The position numbers and the translations under genes are program-made. A stretch of 64,000 nucleotides of DNA, from assembly GCA_029237695.1 (NCBI GenBank), contig CM055273.1, forward strand, positions 56,037,968-56,101,967. The letters run 5' to 3'. This document shows positions 47,192 to 59,486 of this stretch, in pieces. Every line of letters starts with the position of its first letter. The first letter of the stretch is position 1. This DNA comes from Conchocele bisecta (lineage: Eukaryota > Mollusca > Bivalvia > Lucinida > Thyasiridae). A model generated the notes under the pieces. It did not search any database. It saw only the letters and a program-made list of their open reading frames with translations, and was not told the origin of the DNA.

Positions 47192-47430
47192 CCCTTTCAT
47201 CCCTAAGTAAATGCAATTGATTTTGATATGTTAATTTTGCAACCAATCCAACCGTCACACAATGATCTTCGGACTAGTCCATTTTTGAAAACGGGGTATT
47301 TTTTGTTCACAAAAATATGAAAATTACTTTCAAAAAGTGCAGATCCTGATGAGACAGCTCGTTACGAGCCGGCTCATCTGGATCTGTACTGTTTGCATAA
47401 ACCGCTATAGCGGGCTTTCGGGTTCAAAGA
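47192..47430. mobile_element. piggyBac-like MITE, family P1 (worn right end)
   Basis: Partner of 13498-13737. Left TTAA at 47188-47191 with CCCTTTCATCCC; the right end is AAAGAGCTAA. Confidence 0.7.
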
Positions 47431-47487
47431 GCTAACAATACGGGTCATCCCTACTGGTATGCAAATATCCCTGATTTCTCACTCAGA

Positions 47488-47676
47488 ATTCTAATGAAAT
47501 GCCAAGACATGAAAAAGTTTTCATTTCGAAGAAAACTATTCAATTGCTGTCTGTTGATGTGTAAACAGCAGTGTGGTTTTATTTTACCCAATTAAAATTT
47601 TGAAATACCCAATTGCTTCAGAAATGATTGAGTGACAATACTCAATTACTAATTCCTTATCTGGAGCCCTGGAAAC
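47488..47676. mobile_element. half of an hAT-like MITE
   Basis: Partner of 13795-13982, ending TTATCTGGAGCCCTG and followed by the same CATTCATCAGCAAT direct-repeat block. Confidence 0.55.
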
Positions 47677-47949
47677 GCATTCATCAGCAATTTGTACAAG
47701 TAACAGCAAATTAACCCATTACATGCAGAATACACATTTATGGGTATAAATGTTTTCAAATATATTTTTTTTTTTCAATGAAAGTATATGTTGCGACCAC
47801 TCATTTGAACCATCTCGATATGTCCAAGAGAAATGTTTTTGCATAAACACTGGTCTCTAAAATGTCCCACTGCCAATTAGGCCTAAACAAAAATTGATTG
47901 TGGTGCGAGCACGTCCAGAATATGATAGGTAGGGTCGGCCATTTTTTAA

Positions 47950-48158
47950 CCCTTACAATGCTGAATTAATTTGTGTCGTCTGCTGAATATTTTCTCTGTT
48001 CCATTTTTCTAATCAAAAACTTGGTTTGGCAGCACTTTAGAATCATTTCCAATGGAAATGATTCTAAAATGCTGCCAAACCATGTTTTTACTGAGAGAAA
48101 ATACAAAATATGAATTAACAGCAGATGACTATATTTTCGGTTCCCTGCATTCTAAGGG
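47950..48158. mobile_element. piggyBac-like MITE, family P2
   Basis: Partner of 14275-14472, with TTAA at 47946-47949 and 48159-48162. The central stem AATCATTTCCAATGGAAATG is perfect. Confidence 0.8.
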
Positions 48159-48521
48159 TTAATACTACTACATGGCATAATTCTTGCTTGCCAACTTAAT
48201 TTGAGACTCTGTTTGTTCAGAAACATCTAAAATAAGTACGATCGGCAGGGTCCACATTTTGCTGCCAAAAAACTTTTGGCTATTAAACACAGTAAATCTA
48301 AAAAATATTAAATGTTAGTACTTTTTCATCAATAATAAAAAAGTAACCCTCCCAAAAAAAAATTATTTCATGAACTTCCAAAATATTGATTTTAAAAGTT
48401 TTGGTGAGATAGCTTGGAAATAATGTAACTAAGAAAACAAAAATTAGATTTTGAAAATCCGTTAATCGATCCACAAATTAAAAAAAAAAAAAATTTAATC
48501 TATTTTTAGCCCCCATGTTAA

Positions 48522-50290
48522 AGGTACATGCCCACTCACCAGGTACAAACTGTTCTTTATAGGAATTGAACAAGTGTATAATTGTGTCACTATTCCACCA
48601 GTTCTAAAAATTACGAGTGCCCCCTATACAGATATAATCAGTTAGTAATATTTATTTCACTGATAGTGACGCGCGGTGGTATCAGGCTATTTTCATATGC
48701 AAATGAGGCATGGTATTTCTTAATTATTTATACTAATTAAATGTGTCACCTGAAAATATAATAGTTTCGACAGATTATCAAGTATGATCATTGCACTAAA
48801 AAAAATAAATACAAAGAATAGTAATATCCATTAACATTTAAGGAAACACGGTTATCGCCCCTGATATCAGTGTGGAAATTTACGTCTAATATAAAATGTA
48901 TAAAAATGCCAATTAATAAGTGCGGCTATTGCCAAATTTAAGCAATAGCCGTTTTTATTTGCCCGAATAAAGACGGATCGATAGACGTGCGCTTCCGATA
49001 CGAAATACCGCTGATATGCGCACGTTTGGGGCGAATCGATGAGAGGGCGAATCGGTAATGTGGTCACAGCGCATGCGTGTATGATTTAGACAGCTGACAG
49101 TTCCTTTCCGATTTGACTTCCAAACTTATAAACCCTTCTCATCCCACCCATATTAATTTAACAAACGTTATATTTATTGGCAATATGCCGGTCCATTTAC
49201 ATGATATAATCTATGTAATCTGGACCGGGATATCGCCTGTCAAAAGTTATGGAGGTTCAAATAAATTTCCATGAAGTATGTAGAGTAGAACGATTGTCAT
49301 ACTTCTACATTAGATGTAATATACCCTCTTTACAATAAAGACGTCTATGTCATAACACTGTTCTTTCAGTCTGGTTATAGTATTATCTTTTAATAAAATC
49401 AAACGCTTTGCAACTCGCCATGAAATACCAATAATTAATCTATCATTGGTGCTCAGTATGTCCGTTTGCAGCATGACATGTCATAATTCATTTACAGGGC
49501 TGCCAATAAAATAAGAATATTCCAGTTTGGGCACCCTGTTTTTGATATTGGTGCAAACATACTGCCGAGTTTTTCATTATCATTGTAGGATATGTTTTTC
49601 AACAAAATGGTCGGACGATGGGTCAATGTCGGTGCCGTGGCAATTTGTTGGATACAAGAACATCACAGCTGTATCAACGACATTCACGAAGGCGCCTCCA
49701 CGTACCGGTTCCCATTGTATAAAGAATTGAAATACATGTATCCGATTGTTGATTTAATATATTACTTATATTATCATAGCAGCTTTAGGTCATTGAGAAT
49801 ATTTTAAAATTGGTGGTTAGTTATATAATTTCTTTGTCGAAAAGAATTCTGTGGCGGAATTATAGCAGACAATGACTGGTGTGACTCATAAACGTGATGG
49901 TGAGGTCTCGGTACAGGGTGGGGTGGTCCTTCTCCACGGCTAACCGGTTGGGTACTGTCCGCTGGCTGATTCTTCAGCATCACTACAGCCGTTATTATGG
50001 GATATATATTTGGCATGAATGAGGCACACCTTGTATTGTCAAAATTGTTGAGCTGCTGTGGCCATATAGATTCCACAAATTGATATGATTATATGGGTCA
50101 TAAATTGTGAAAAAAAGAATAGGAAGACCCACAAAATAAAATAATCAAGAATTTACTAACGTTGTTATTAGTTTATGAGTGGTCAAATAAATGGGATAAT
50201 GGTGAATCAATGTTTATTTTGCCAGAAAATGTCTCAAATGATGTCTCTGATATGAAGAACATTTTGTGCTTACTGAGTGGGCATGTACCT
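48522..50290. mobile_element. P5 element with ~1.28-kb internal segment
   Basis: Partner of 16764-18537, with TTAA at 48518-48521 and 50291-50294. The internal segment (about 48915-50195) has small differences, such as a 13-bp loss near 49686, which argues against coding constraint. Confidence 0.6.
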
Positions 50291-50468
50291 TTAAATTCTC
50301 ATAGGAAAATCTTTTTTTTGCAATTACATCAATATTTAATGGAATTTCATGAAATAATTTTTTTTGGAAAGGGTGACTTTTTTGTCATTGATGAAAAAGT
50401 ACTTACATTTAAATATTTTTTAGATTTAATGTGTTTAGTAGCCAAAAGTGTGTCGGCAGCAAAACGTG

Positions 50469-50575
50469 GGCCCAGTTGCTCAAAACCTCTGTTAGCTTAA
50501 CAGACTGTTAAATCCTTAGCAATGCTAAGGATTTAACAGTCTGTTAAGCTAACAGAAGCTTTGAGCAACCGGGCC
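50469..50575. mobile_element. palindromic MITE, family M2
   Basis: Partner of 18726-18836. The left flank has lost the ~10 bp that include CAG; the right CAG remains at 50576-50578. Confidence 0.75.
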
Positions 50576-50619
50576 CAGGTTGGGTTGCCACACACCACAA
50601 GACTGTGTTTAGACCTTAC

Positions 50620-50839
50620 CAAGCTGCTGGAAGAGAAGAGCGGAGGAAGCCTTCGTCACCGGTAGTGTCGTGCTGAGCGGGGGCTGGAGGGCCTGCCTGT
50701 CGCCGGCCCCGATGGAGAATCGAACCTGGGGTCCCCCACTGGTGGGCGCCTGCACACACCCAATGATGTTGCCCACCAGCGTCTCCAGCTCCACCTGGAG
50801 TTTGTCCACGTATGCTGTGTATATGATACCCAGGCAGTT
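50620..50839 (-). CDS. SBF/MTMR5-13-type protein, DENN-region exon 'c' (copy B)
   Basis: 220 bp with the same phases and splice sites as 18881-19100. The predicted residues are identical (NCLGIIYTAY ... LLFQQL) despite nucleotide differences, including a silent CTC/CTT change near the donor. Identity at protein level with variation in surrounding intron indicates recent purifying selection on the sequence. Confidence 0.9.
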
Positions 50840-50875
50840 CTGAAACGGAGACAAAGGGGTTTAACATCCCAGCAA

Positions 50876-51091
50876 CAGTTTATATGATTTGTAACCAGTG
50901 TAGCTAATGACAAATAGCACACTCCTGTAGCCTGATAACGATCTATAGTGCTTGTTACAAGCATGACGTATGTATCATTAATGGAATGGCGAACAGTGCA
51001 GATCTTGATCAGACTGCAGAGGCACAGGCTGCTCTGGATCAACACTGGTCGCAGAACCCATAAGCCCCATTTTTCCAGTCACAGCCACATA
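50876..51091. mobile_element. family T MITE, left arm truncated
   Basis: Partner of 19156-19378. It begins within TATATGATTTGTAACCAG and ends CCAGTCACAGCCACATA. Confidence 0.6.
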
Positions 51092-51144
51092 TAGAGACAG
51101 GACGACAGTTTAAAGTCTCATCCGACAGACCAGTGGGATAGAAG

Positions 51145-51376
51145 TGTAGATCCAGATCAGCCTGTGCATCCGCACAGTCTGATCAGGATCTGCACTGTTC
51201 GCCATTCCACCAATGAGACATCGGACATGCTACTAACAAGTAATATAGATCATCATCCGGCTATTTGATCAGGACTCCTTGGCTTATGGGATTTATGACC
51301 AGTGTAGCTCCTGATTCAGGAGCTACACTGGTCATAAATCCCATAAGCCCCATCTATCCAGTCATAACCACATATT
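51145..51376. mobile_element. compound family T MITE
   Basis: Partner of 19555-19846. The left arm is deleted; the GGATTTATGACCAGTGTAGC hairpin is kept. Confidence 0.55.
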
Positions 51377-51749
51377 ACTATGGTGGAATTTCTAAACCAG
51401 ACACTGTGGAGTATTTTAATGATGAACCCTTAAGAATTCCTAACTTAACGGTGCATCTTGCTGTGATTCTCACCTGGGGCCCAGTGATCTGATGTACTAT
51501 GTGGTAAGGGTGTTATAACGTTATATTACATGCTATCCAGTGATTTACCCTCATTATGGAGGGATTTATTTTCTTGAAGGAAGACTCGATACGTAATTAG
51601 CCACGTTTTGACGTCATTTCTGGCGAAGAAACAATTCAAACGCTAACGTCAAAATTATCAAATTTGGCAACGTTGTAAGCTGGTCTAAGAGCAAATAATT
51701 TCACATGTTTTGAAGAGCATGTAATATACAATTTATTCCACTACCATTT

Positions 51750-51855
51750 TGAAATACCAGATTTATTTCCCGGGACATCTGTAAATCCGACAAAGAAACG
51801 ATCGCATTTCCAGATGTCTCAGGAAATAAATGTGGCATTTCAAAATGGTAGTTGA
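51750..51855. repeat. ~100-bp palindrome
   Basis: Partner of 20225-20330 with the same CTACCATTTTGAAATACC arms. Confidence 0.6.
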
Positions 51856-51869
51856 ATGAACTCTATATA

Positions 51870-52621
51870 CCGTGAAGATTCTAATAGACGCCCATGCTCT
51901 AATAGACGCCCACCCCCCGAGTTTTGACGTTGAAAATGACCAATTTTTGGGCTGATTGTGACGATATTAATACCTCTAATAAACGCCCAGTGCACACTTG
52001 AAACAAAATCGGAGCAAAATGTCCAAAAAAACTTCTTTTCTTTCCAGTATTTCGAAGGCAACTTCCTTGAAAATCGGGGGAAAAAAAAAAACGATCATAA
52101 TTTCTACTTTCACTTTCAAATGCGGAAGCGAAATTTGACTGTTTCCAGTGTCACAGTAAATTCCTCATCGGCAGTAGCTATTTGCACAGACACTGGATGT
52201 CAGAATTTACAGTTACAGAGACAACATTTTCAAACCAATCTCATATAATATGGGTCAAATTGACACCATGTTGGATTGATGGCCACCATGTTGGAAACGT
52301 CCACAGGTCGAAACATCCACGGTCTGAAACGGCCACAGGCCGAAACATCCGTAGGCGTAAATCTGATTTCCATTTATGTGAAATGTCCAAAATGTCCATA
52401 AACTGACAGACAGTACAATCAAGTCTGGCAGAGACCGAGACGTTGAGAGTAACGTCCCTTCGATATGTTTTTGTTTTGTTTTGTTTAGAGAGTATAAAAT
52501 CGTATATTTCTATCATTTTCCCTTCGCTGAATAACATTTGCCTCTATTAAACGCCCACCCAGGACTTTGGAGTCAGTGGTGATTCTAATAAACGCCCGGG
52601 CGTCTATTAGAATCTTTACGG
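51870..52621. mobile_element. Tc1/mariner-pogo-like MITE, family K2
   Basis: Ends CCGTGAAGATTCTAATAG / CTATTAGAATCTTTACGG, in TA. It is the better-matched copy of 20346-21081. Confidence 0.75.
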
Positions 52622-53003
52622 TATGCATTTATACATTTATAAATAACGAATGCATGTATTGCATCATGAAAACATCAGTGAATGGGAGACATTATATAGC
52701 CATTTACATAATCAGCTGGTGGATAATTCAGTTATAATGCAACCTCAAATCATGCAGTCAAAACCACAAAACAGGAGAAAACACAGTCGTAGAAATGCAA
52801 CCATTTAAATAGCAACTATAAATTTACTCCTGTGACTTTTTCTCTCTTAAAATAAATACAATTCACCAAAAGTCTAAACTTCACTTATGGCATTTGCGAC
52901 CAGTGTAGAAACTGATCCAGTCCCCAAATCTGGTTAAGCCGACTGACAAACAAATCGCAATGTGTGTTGTTAATGGGATCCAGTTTATGTAATACGAGAC
53001 AAG

Positions 53004-53225
53004 CCATGTGATTTTGTACCTTAGAAGATGTGCGATATCTCATGAAAAATATTTACAAAATTTACGATATTTTCCACAAATGATGTCAACAAAATTTGCA
53101 TTGCGAATGTGGAATTACACATTTGTTATGGAAATTTTGTCAACTTTCAAAATCATCACAGTCTTTGTATTCAGTATTTTTATGAAAAATCACACATTCT
53201 CTCGGGTACAAAATTATATGGCTTG
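53004..53225. mobile_element. AT-rich palindromic MITE, family Z
   Basis: Partner of 21431-21650, with a longer centre. The empty TTAA corresponding to the A-only P4 insertion follows at 53286-53289. Confidence 0.6.
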
Positions 53226-53625
53226 TCTCATATATGAATGACAATTTGCAAATGGACTCTAAATCAGAGTAGTGGCACTGGGAATTTAAGGTTATGAAAT
53301 TACACAGATTGTAAATATGAACTTCTGTGTCTCACCATTTGTTGTCTGAAGTTCTCTGAACTGATTCATCAATAAGTCTGGCTGGGTACAAGTTAGCCAG
53401 TTCTGAACTAACGGATTTGGTTCAATAGGAAACCCAGATCAATGGAACTTGGCTTGTTGATTGCAACAGTTAATAACAGAACAACAAACAGAGGTACTTT
53501 GGTAGTTAGCCACACAAGGGACTTGAAAATAACTACAGGTGTTTTGGTAATGAATTGCTGACTGATTGACTGTTATGTTGGCCTTACACAAGACAATACA
53601 TCACATATGAGATGCGCCATGTGAT

Positions 53626-54105
53626 TTTGTACCTTCAGACATCTGCGTAATTTCATTAAATACGTTTACAAAATTTACAATGTTTTCCGTAAATGGCGTC
53701 AAAAGTTGACAAAATGTACATGCAAAATTTTGGCAACTTTTGACTATTTATGAAGGAGATGGCTGCAGCCTACATGTCTCGCCCGCCGAGGTTTTAATAG
53801 TAGACAGAAAAACTTTAACTAAAAACTTTAACCCGGACGTACGCCAATGTGCCGACTGTATCGCGCTGTATGCGCTGCGCTGTATCGCGCTGCGCTGTAT
53901 CGCGGTGCGCTGTATGCGCTGCGCTGTATCGCGCTGCGCTGTATCGCGCTGCGCTGCGCTGCGCTGTATCGCGCTGCGCTGTATCGCGCTGTTGCTGTAG
54001 CGCGGTGTCCGCAAGCACACCGCAAGCTGGCGCGACAAAAATATTGTAAATTTTGTAAATGTATTTAATGAAATTATGCCTGAAGGTACAAAATCCCATG
54101 GTATG
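53626..54105. mobile_element. family Z MITE interrupted by a satellite-bearing segment
   Basis: Partner of 22233-22757. Copy B keeps an additional arm block (TTTACAAAATTTACAATG) lost in A. Confidence 0.55.
53857..54003. repeat. 15-bp tandem array, shortened
   Basis: TGTATCGCGCTGCGC units with several TGTATGCGCTGCGC deletions that shift the period. The open frames here are different from those in copy A, confirming they are artefacts. Confidence 0.85.
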
Positions 54106-54343
54106 ATACACATTCACAAGCGTAGTTGTGAAGGTCAAAAGGTCAAGGTCATATTAAGGATGTATGTATGGAATGAACAATGTTCTAGTGAGCCAAACTG
54201 TAGCTATGTTTGAACAGAACCTATTTTTACCCAACACATATCAGTATAAAAGCAGCAATTGCCTGGACGGAACGACGTTTCACTCTACATGTATTACAAT
54301 AGAAGTAGCTATGCTGGTATGGAATAAATATTTACCCTACTGT

Positions 54344-54943
54344 CTGTTTCACGAAACCTGCCCAAATTTTACGGCTATAAAAACAATGCGAAAATCATAT
54401 ATTTTTCGATAAGATTAAATTTTATCAAAATATAAGAATGACCATACTTTTGAATTCGTGAAATTTGGTCCAATGTTGATTTTATTGCGAAAAAACAATT
54501 TCCCCGTGTTAAATCCCCATAAACATCTTCACTCTGTGAAGATGTCTATGGGGATTTAGATCCCCATAGACATCTTCACTCTGTGAAAATGTCTATGGGG
54601 ATTTAGCACGGGGAATATTTTTTTTTAATTTCAGAAATAGTGGACCGATTTTCAAAATGTAACTTTTGTTTTCTTAGTTACATCATTTCCAAGCTACCTA
54701 GCCATATTTCATAGTCAAGTTTTTCGTTTTTTGACTCCTCCTCCGGGTTCTCCAGCTCTTTCCCCCCCATGTTAAATTCCCATACAGAAGTCATTTTTCG
54801 CAATCAAATCAATATTTGACCAAATTTTACAAATTAAAAGAAGGCTCATTCTTAAATGTTCATAAAATTTAATATTATCGAAAGAAATATTGTTTTTGCA
54901 TTGTTTTTATAGCCGTAAAATTTGGGCAGGTTTCGTGAAACAG
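54344..54943. mobile_element. palindromic MITE, family W, doubled centre
   Basis: Partner of 22981-23513. The central hairpin CCCCATAGACATCTTCAC... occurs twice in tandem (about 54515-54605). Confidence 0.7.
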
Positions 54944-54988
54944 ACATCACTATCAATGTAGCTATGCTTGGATAGAACAAAGTCTTAC

Positions 54989-55250
54989 CCTGAATGTGTC
55001 GAAGTAGAAGTGCTTGGACATAAGCACGAGGGCCTTGGGCGCGAACATCTGTGAGTGATGGGGAATCGCGACATCCTGATCATCAGCATCTTCATCATCG
55101 GGCTTGCTGGTGGTGATGGCGTAAGTCTCGCTGAACGTGAGACAGGCACAGTAGTGGCGGTCACCGTCGATATCGGTGAGCACGGCCGCGAAGAATGCCG
55201 GCTGCTGTCGCTGGTTTGTTAGAATCCATCCTGTAGGCTGGCAGGCAAAA
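54989..55250 (-). pseudogene. SBF/MTMR5-13-type exon 'b' with a 4-bp insertion (copy B)
   Basis: Partner of 23559-23816; the donor GTAAGA and most of the coding sequence are intact (VLTDIDGDRHYC; MFAPKALVLMSKHF). Just inside the acceptor, copy A reads CACAG|TTCTGCCAG, whereas copy B reads CACAG|TTTTGCCTGCCAG, 4 bp longer. Splicing at the usual AG shifts the frame. The later AG in TGCCAG would restore phase at the cost of three residues (Phe-Cys-Gln). It may be a true null or variant allele or a sequence error. Confidence 0.8.
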
Positions 55251-55385
55251 CTGTGGACGGAAATACGAGATTGATTGATTCATTCATTCATTGAGTTTAA
55301 TGGCTGTGTCTGTCCATAGCTAAGGTCATTTTAGGCTGTGTCAACAGGTGGAAATTGAAGATTAATGGGTTGGTTTATTGGCTTG

Positions 55386-55540
55386 TTAACCATTAGAATG
55401 CGGAAAACATAAATTGTCACCTGCCGTTGTTTTATATATTATCTTCTTTCTCATTAAAAACATAATTTGATCGAACTTTAGAAGATTTCCACTGGAAATG
55501 TTTCTAAAATGCTGTCAAGCCATGTTTTTATCAAGAACAA
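55386..55540. mobile_element. piggyBac-like MITE, family P2 (partial)
   Basis: Partner of 24277-24475. TTAACCATTAGAATGC at the left; the right end is absent. Confidence 0.55.
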
Positions 55541-55724
55541 GAGTGTCGTAAGTCACAAAATACGCCCGTCGAAGTTGGGCCAGCAGCGAAGGTGCAGAAA
55601 TGTGAAGCTGTCACCAAGGCAAGAAACATTAATGAGAATTTGAAAATCTATAGCATTATTTCTTCCTCTTATTGTGATAAACAGGTACACTAATTTAGGT
55701 ACAGATGTGTAAAGTAGAAATTAT

Positions 55725-55995
55725 ATAGAATTGGATGAAAAAATGTAGAAAAAATGGCTAAGTTAAAAAGGTGATATTTTTGTTAAAAAAAAAATAAAAA
55801 TTGGCATAAAACAGCAAGGTGCACATCTTCAATATGTGTAGAAGACATGTGTATAGTTTCAGAACGATTGACTGAACAGTTTCAGAGGAGTTGTGTACAC
55901 AAACTCTGTACCGTATATAGAATTGCATACAAAAATGTAGAAAAAGTGGCTACCGGTAAGTTAAAAAGGAGATATTTTTGTTAAAAAAAAGAAAA
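55725..55995. repeat. short version of the ~150-200-bp tandem repeat
   Basis: Partner of 27690-28265 with fewer units; an A-rich GAAAAGAAAT run closes it. Confidence 0.7.
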
Positions 55996-56180
55996 GAAAT
56001 CCGCATTTCAGAGGAGTTGTGCACACAAACTATGCAGTTTTTCTGTCTGCCTAAGCGGTAAAACATAATATGTACCGTATAAAAAATGGGAAATAAAGAA
56101 AAATCAGAAGACGACAAAATTTAATTCAGCATTGTAAGGGTTAAAATCCTTCCTGTAGGCTGACAGAACTGTGGACGGAA

Positions 56181-56396
56181 ATGTGATTGGAGAAATGGGG
56201 CTTATGTGATTTATGGACAGTGTAGCTCCTGATCAAGTACCACACTGCTGATAACAATCTGTATTCCTTGTTAGAAGCATGACGGGCGTTTCATTGATGG
56301 AATGGCGAACAGTGCTGATCCTGATCAGACTGTGCGGGTGCACAGACTGATCTGGATCTGCACTGGTCGCACCATTTCTCCAGTCACAGCCACATA
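56181..56396. mobile_element. palindromic MITE, family T (complete)
   Basis: ATGTGATTGGAGAAATGGGG to CCAGTCACAGCCACATA. Copy A retains only its left half (28445-28560). Confidence 0.7.
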
Positions 56397-56514
56397 ATGT
56401 ACCTTTGCTTGTGCTCTGTATGTCGTACATGGAGCAAGACTGAAGCACGAGTTTCAAGCAATAGACAAGGAATCAACCAGTCTTTGCTCACATGTGGCTT
56501 TTAACCGTTAGACC

Positions 56515-56733
56515 ACTATCTTAATTTTATTGTCACCTGCTGTTGATTTTCTATTTTCCATTTTTATCATCAAAAACATGCTTTGACGGCACTTTAGAAT
56601 AATTTACAACATGGTTTGACAGCACTTCAGAATCATTTCCAATGGAAATGATTATAAAGTGTTTTTTTGGTGAGAAAAATGGAAAATAAAACATGAACAG
56701 CAGATGACGAAATTTAATTCAGCATTGTTAGGG
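56515..56733. mobile_element. piggyBac-like MITE, family P2
   Basis: TTAA at 56511-56514 and 56734-56737; the left end CCGTTAGACC has diverged. It is followed at 56749-56751 by the single CAG that is the empty site of the A-only M2 insertion. Confidence 0.7.
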
Positions 56734-57027
56734 TTAACAATAAACGGACAGGCTGACTTGATTTGTACATGTCAGCATATTAGTAAACATTGTTTTCTTT
56801 TGACCTGGGTAACATTTTTACAAGAGCATTTGCGATAGGACAGTCTCCATTCAAATCAGACAAAGTGGACATCACATTATGTGATGTATTTAGATTTTTT
56901 GCAAAACATACTCACTGAACCTGCATTATTTACTATTTTTCGTAACAAATGAGTATTTAAATTGAATAAGTAGGAACAAATTGAATGACAAATGTGGCCT
57001 GCACTGAAATTAGACAAGAACATTTAA

Positions 57028-57523
57028 AGGTACATGCCCACTCAGTAGGTTATACTATAGGGAGACAGATAGTTTTGTATATTGTATAGATATGACATTT
57101 TCTGGCAAACTAAACATTCATTCACCATTACCTGATTGGCATTATTATACATTTTATATCAGACGTAAATTTGCACACTGATATCAGGGGTGATAACCGT
57201 GTTTCCTTAAAATGTTAAAGGACATTACTAGTTATTCTCTGTATTTAATTTTTGGTGTGCATGCAATGATCATACTTTATAATCTGTCGAAAATATTATT
57301 TTTTCAGGTGACGCATTTAATTAGTATAAATAATTAAAAAATATCATGCCTCATTTGCATATGAAAATAGCCTGATACCACCGCGCGTCACTATCAGTAA
57401 AATAAATATTACTAAATGATTATATCCGTATAGAGGGCACTTGTAATTTTTAGAACTGGTGGAATAGTGACAGAATTGTAACCTATAAAGAGAATGTTGT
57501 GCCTATTGAGTGGGCATGCACCT
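57028..57523. mobile_element. TTAA-inserted MITE, family P5, uninterrupted
   Basis: AGGTACATGCCCACTC / GAGTGGGCATGCACCT in TTAA (57024-57027, 57524-57527). It contains the empty sites for K3 (TA at 57088-57089) and for H1 (about 57335). Confidence 0.8.
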
Positions 57524-57764
57524 TTAAGACTTATTGTCAAGTGTGGCAGGGCTACACATTATCAGGGATAGTTAATTTTACAGGGACAAGCAAATTTTAT
57601 CAGGAATTATTCAATATTATCTGTTGGAAAATTCTTGCCTGGCAGGACACTCAATTTCCTTGATCCTTGTGTAATCTAAACAGACAAGTAAGTTTAATCC
57701 TGCTGATAAAATCAGAAATCACCTCCTTCAGATTGGACAACCAAGACTGAAAGCAAGCATCCTG

Positions 57765-57951
57765 GGGCCCGTTTCACTAAACTTTGCACGACTAAAGTGC
57801 AAATTTAGGATCGTCTGTAAATTTCAATTGATTGATTTACATTGTAATCCGACAATTGTTTACAAGAAAACATTGTTAATGTGAAATTTACAGACTCATA
57901 ATGTTGCACTTACGAATATGTTAGTCGTACGAAGTTTTGTGAAACGGCCCC
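57765..57951. mobile_element. family M1 MITE without central palindrome
   Basis: GGGCCCGTTTCACTAAAC to GTGAAACGGCCCC, with CTG on both sides (57762-57764, 57952-57954). Its centre is deleted relative to 32344-32584. Confidence 0.75.
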
Positions 57952-58161
57952 CTGGTTTGTGCGATCCACAGTACTAGAAATGTGGCATGTCCGCACACAA
58001 ATGCCCCTGGTGGCAGCCAAAGAAAGAGCATGTACGATATACAATGGAACATCTCTAAACCGGATGCCAAGGACACATCTGAAATCTTATTTTGATGGGT
58101 TTCTTGGTGTTTTATCTCAGACGAGAATGTATGTTCAGGATCGTTAAGCACACATATATAC

Positions 58162-58254
58162 CAGGGATTCCGCTGGCGATCACCACTTTCGCAATTGGCG
58201 ATAAAAATAAACAATTGGCGATAAAAAATTACAATTTTCGAAAATAAATCGGGG

Positions 58255-58297
<43 letters not shown>

Positions 58298-58349
58298 TAA
58301 TTTCTTTTTCAAAAATTGTAATTTTTTATTTTCCCCAGCGGAATCCCTG
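58162..58349. mobile_element. palindromic MITE, family Q (complete ends)
   Basis: CAGGGATTCCGCTGG at the left and CCAGCGGAATCCCTG at the right. AATTGGCGATAAAAATAAAC and an A-rich core (about 58254-58300) lie inside. Confidence 0.75.
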
Positions 58350-58385
58350 ATATACCTCTGACAGAATGGTCAACTGTCTGATTTA

Positions 58386-58454
58386 CAGTGAAACCTCTCT
58401 AAATTGGACATCCTGGGGACCTCCCAGGGTGTCCGGTTTAGAGAGGTTTCACTG
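58386..58454. mobile_element. 69-bp Tigger-like palindrome
   Basis: CAGTGAAACCTCTCTAAA and its inverse TTAGAGAGGTTTCACTG lie in TA (58384-58385, 58455-58456), with a GGGGACCTCCC centre. It is essentially two K1-type termini back to back. Confidence 0.8.
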
Positions 58455-58710
58455 TATTGCAAATTTGGTGGCAGAGGCATAAAGAGTTTGATTGTTGTTT
58501 TATGTCCATTCAACAACATGAATGTTGCTTTAAGATGGAATAGAATGATGCTTAATGTCCCATCGACACAGATGGGAAAAACAAAATTGACTAAAACCAA
58601 ATAATGTTGCTGCCTTTGTGACCAGTCTTATAAGGTTCTGCACTTTTCGCAATTTGGTCAGCAAAACACTTCATGCTCCTACAAGCATTATGAATTCATA
58701 TCGAATACGC

Positions 58711-59433
58711 TGTGTTTGTTTGTTTATTAGTGTTTAACGGCCTATCAACAGCTAAGGTCATGTAAGGCCGGGCAAACGGGTTCGATCCCATTTTAACCTG
58801 CTGCATTGGGGAGGAAAATCCCAAAATCAGAACGGAATATTTACATCGAGAACAAATATATTCAGCCCTGAAATTAGAATAACCTGACCGGGTGCCATGT
58901 CCATACCACACCAAAGTCACTTGGCCCCTTCCCCTAAAATAGGATTACGAATATCGTAATACTCACATAAGGGGTATAACCAGATTCAACTGTCACATAC
59001 AAAATGCCAAAGACGTATGTGAGGGCCAAACCAGTGGCCTATTTCATCAACAAAATTGCAAAGTATACTTTTCTAGCAAAGTATACTTTGAGGGAGTAAT
59101 CATTCATTTTTCTCGAAATGCATTATTTCATATAGAACTAACCACTGCATATATTTGATAATTAAAAGTATGCAGAATTATTATACTGAATTTATTACAT
59201 TATCACAGCCATAATGGCTGTGATAATGTAATAAATTCAGTATAATAAAAATTAATAAATTTATCATAAAATTGAAAATTTCTCCTTCAAAGTATACTTT
59301 GCTACTAAAGTATACTTTGCAATGTTGATGAAATAGGCTACAGGTCTCCAGTCGGGATTCCGGAAAGGATGAACCCCGATCGTTAAATTACCCATCGCGT
59401 GCTCCCACCTTGCCACCCACTCGATACGCTGTG
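58711..59433 (-). mobile_element. SINE-like repeat, family S, split by an M3 element
   Basis: Partner of 32617-33069. It runs 58711-59034 and 59341-59433 with the M3 element 59035-59340 between. It has four TTTG units, compared with about twelve in copy A. Confidence 0.6.
59035..59340. mobile_element. palindromic MITE, family M3 (B-only), CAG target duplication
   Basis: TGGCCTATTTCATCAAC at the left and GTTGATGAAATAGGCTA at the right, with CAG on both sides (59032-59034, 59341-59343). Copy A has a single CAG (32977-32979). Orientation is opposite to the neighbouring M3 copies, judged by the central sequence. Confidence 0.85.
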
Positions 59434-59486
59434 ACGGAATTGCGAACAGCATAGGCCTTGATGAAAATGGGCAGATGTGCAGCCTG

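Larger units (their letters stand above)
57969..58697. other. 729-bp segment present only in copy B
   Basis: Copy A joins GCAATCCA directly to ATATCGAATACGC (about 32600). The B-only segment holds a Q-type palindrome (58162-58349) and a tiny K-type palindrome (58386-58454). The rest has no recognised domain. No terminal repeats bound the whole, so a deletion in A is as likely as an insertion in B. Confidence 0.6.
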
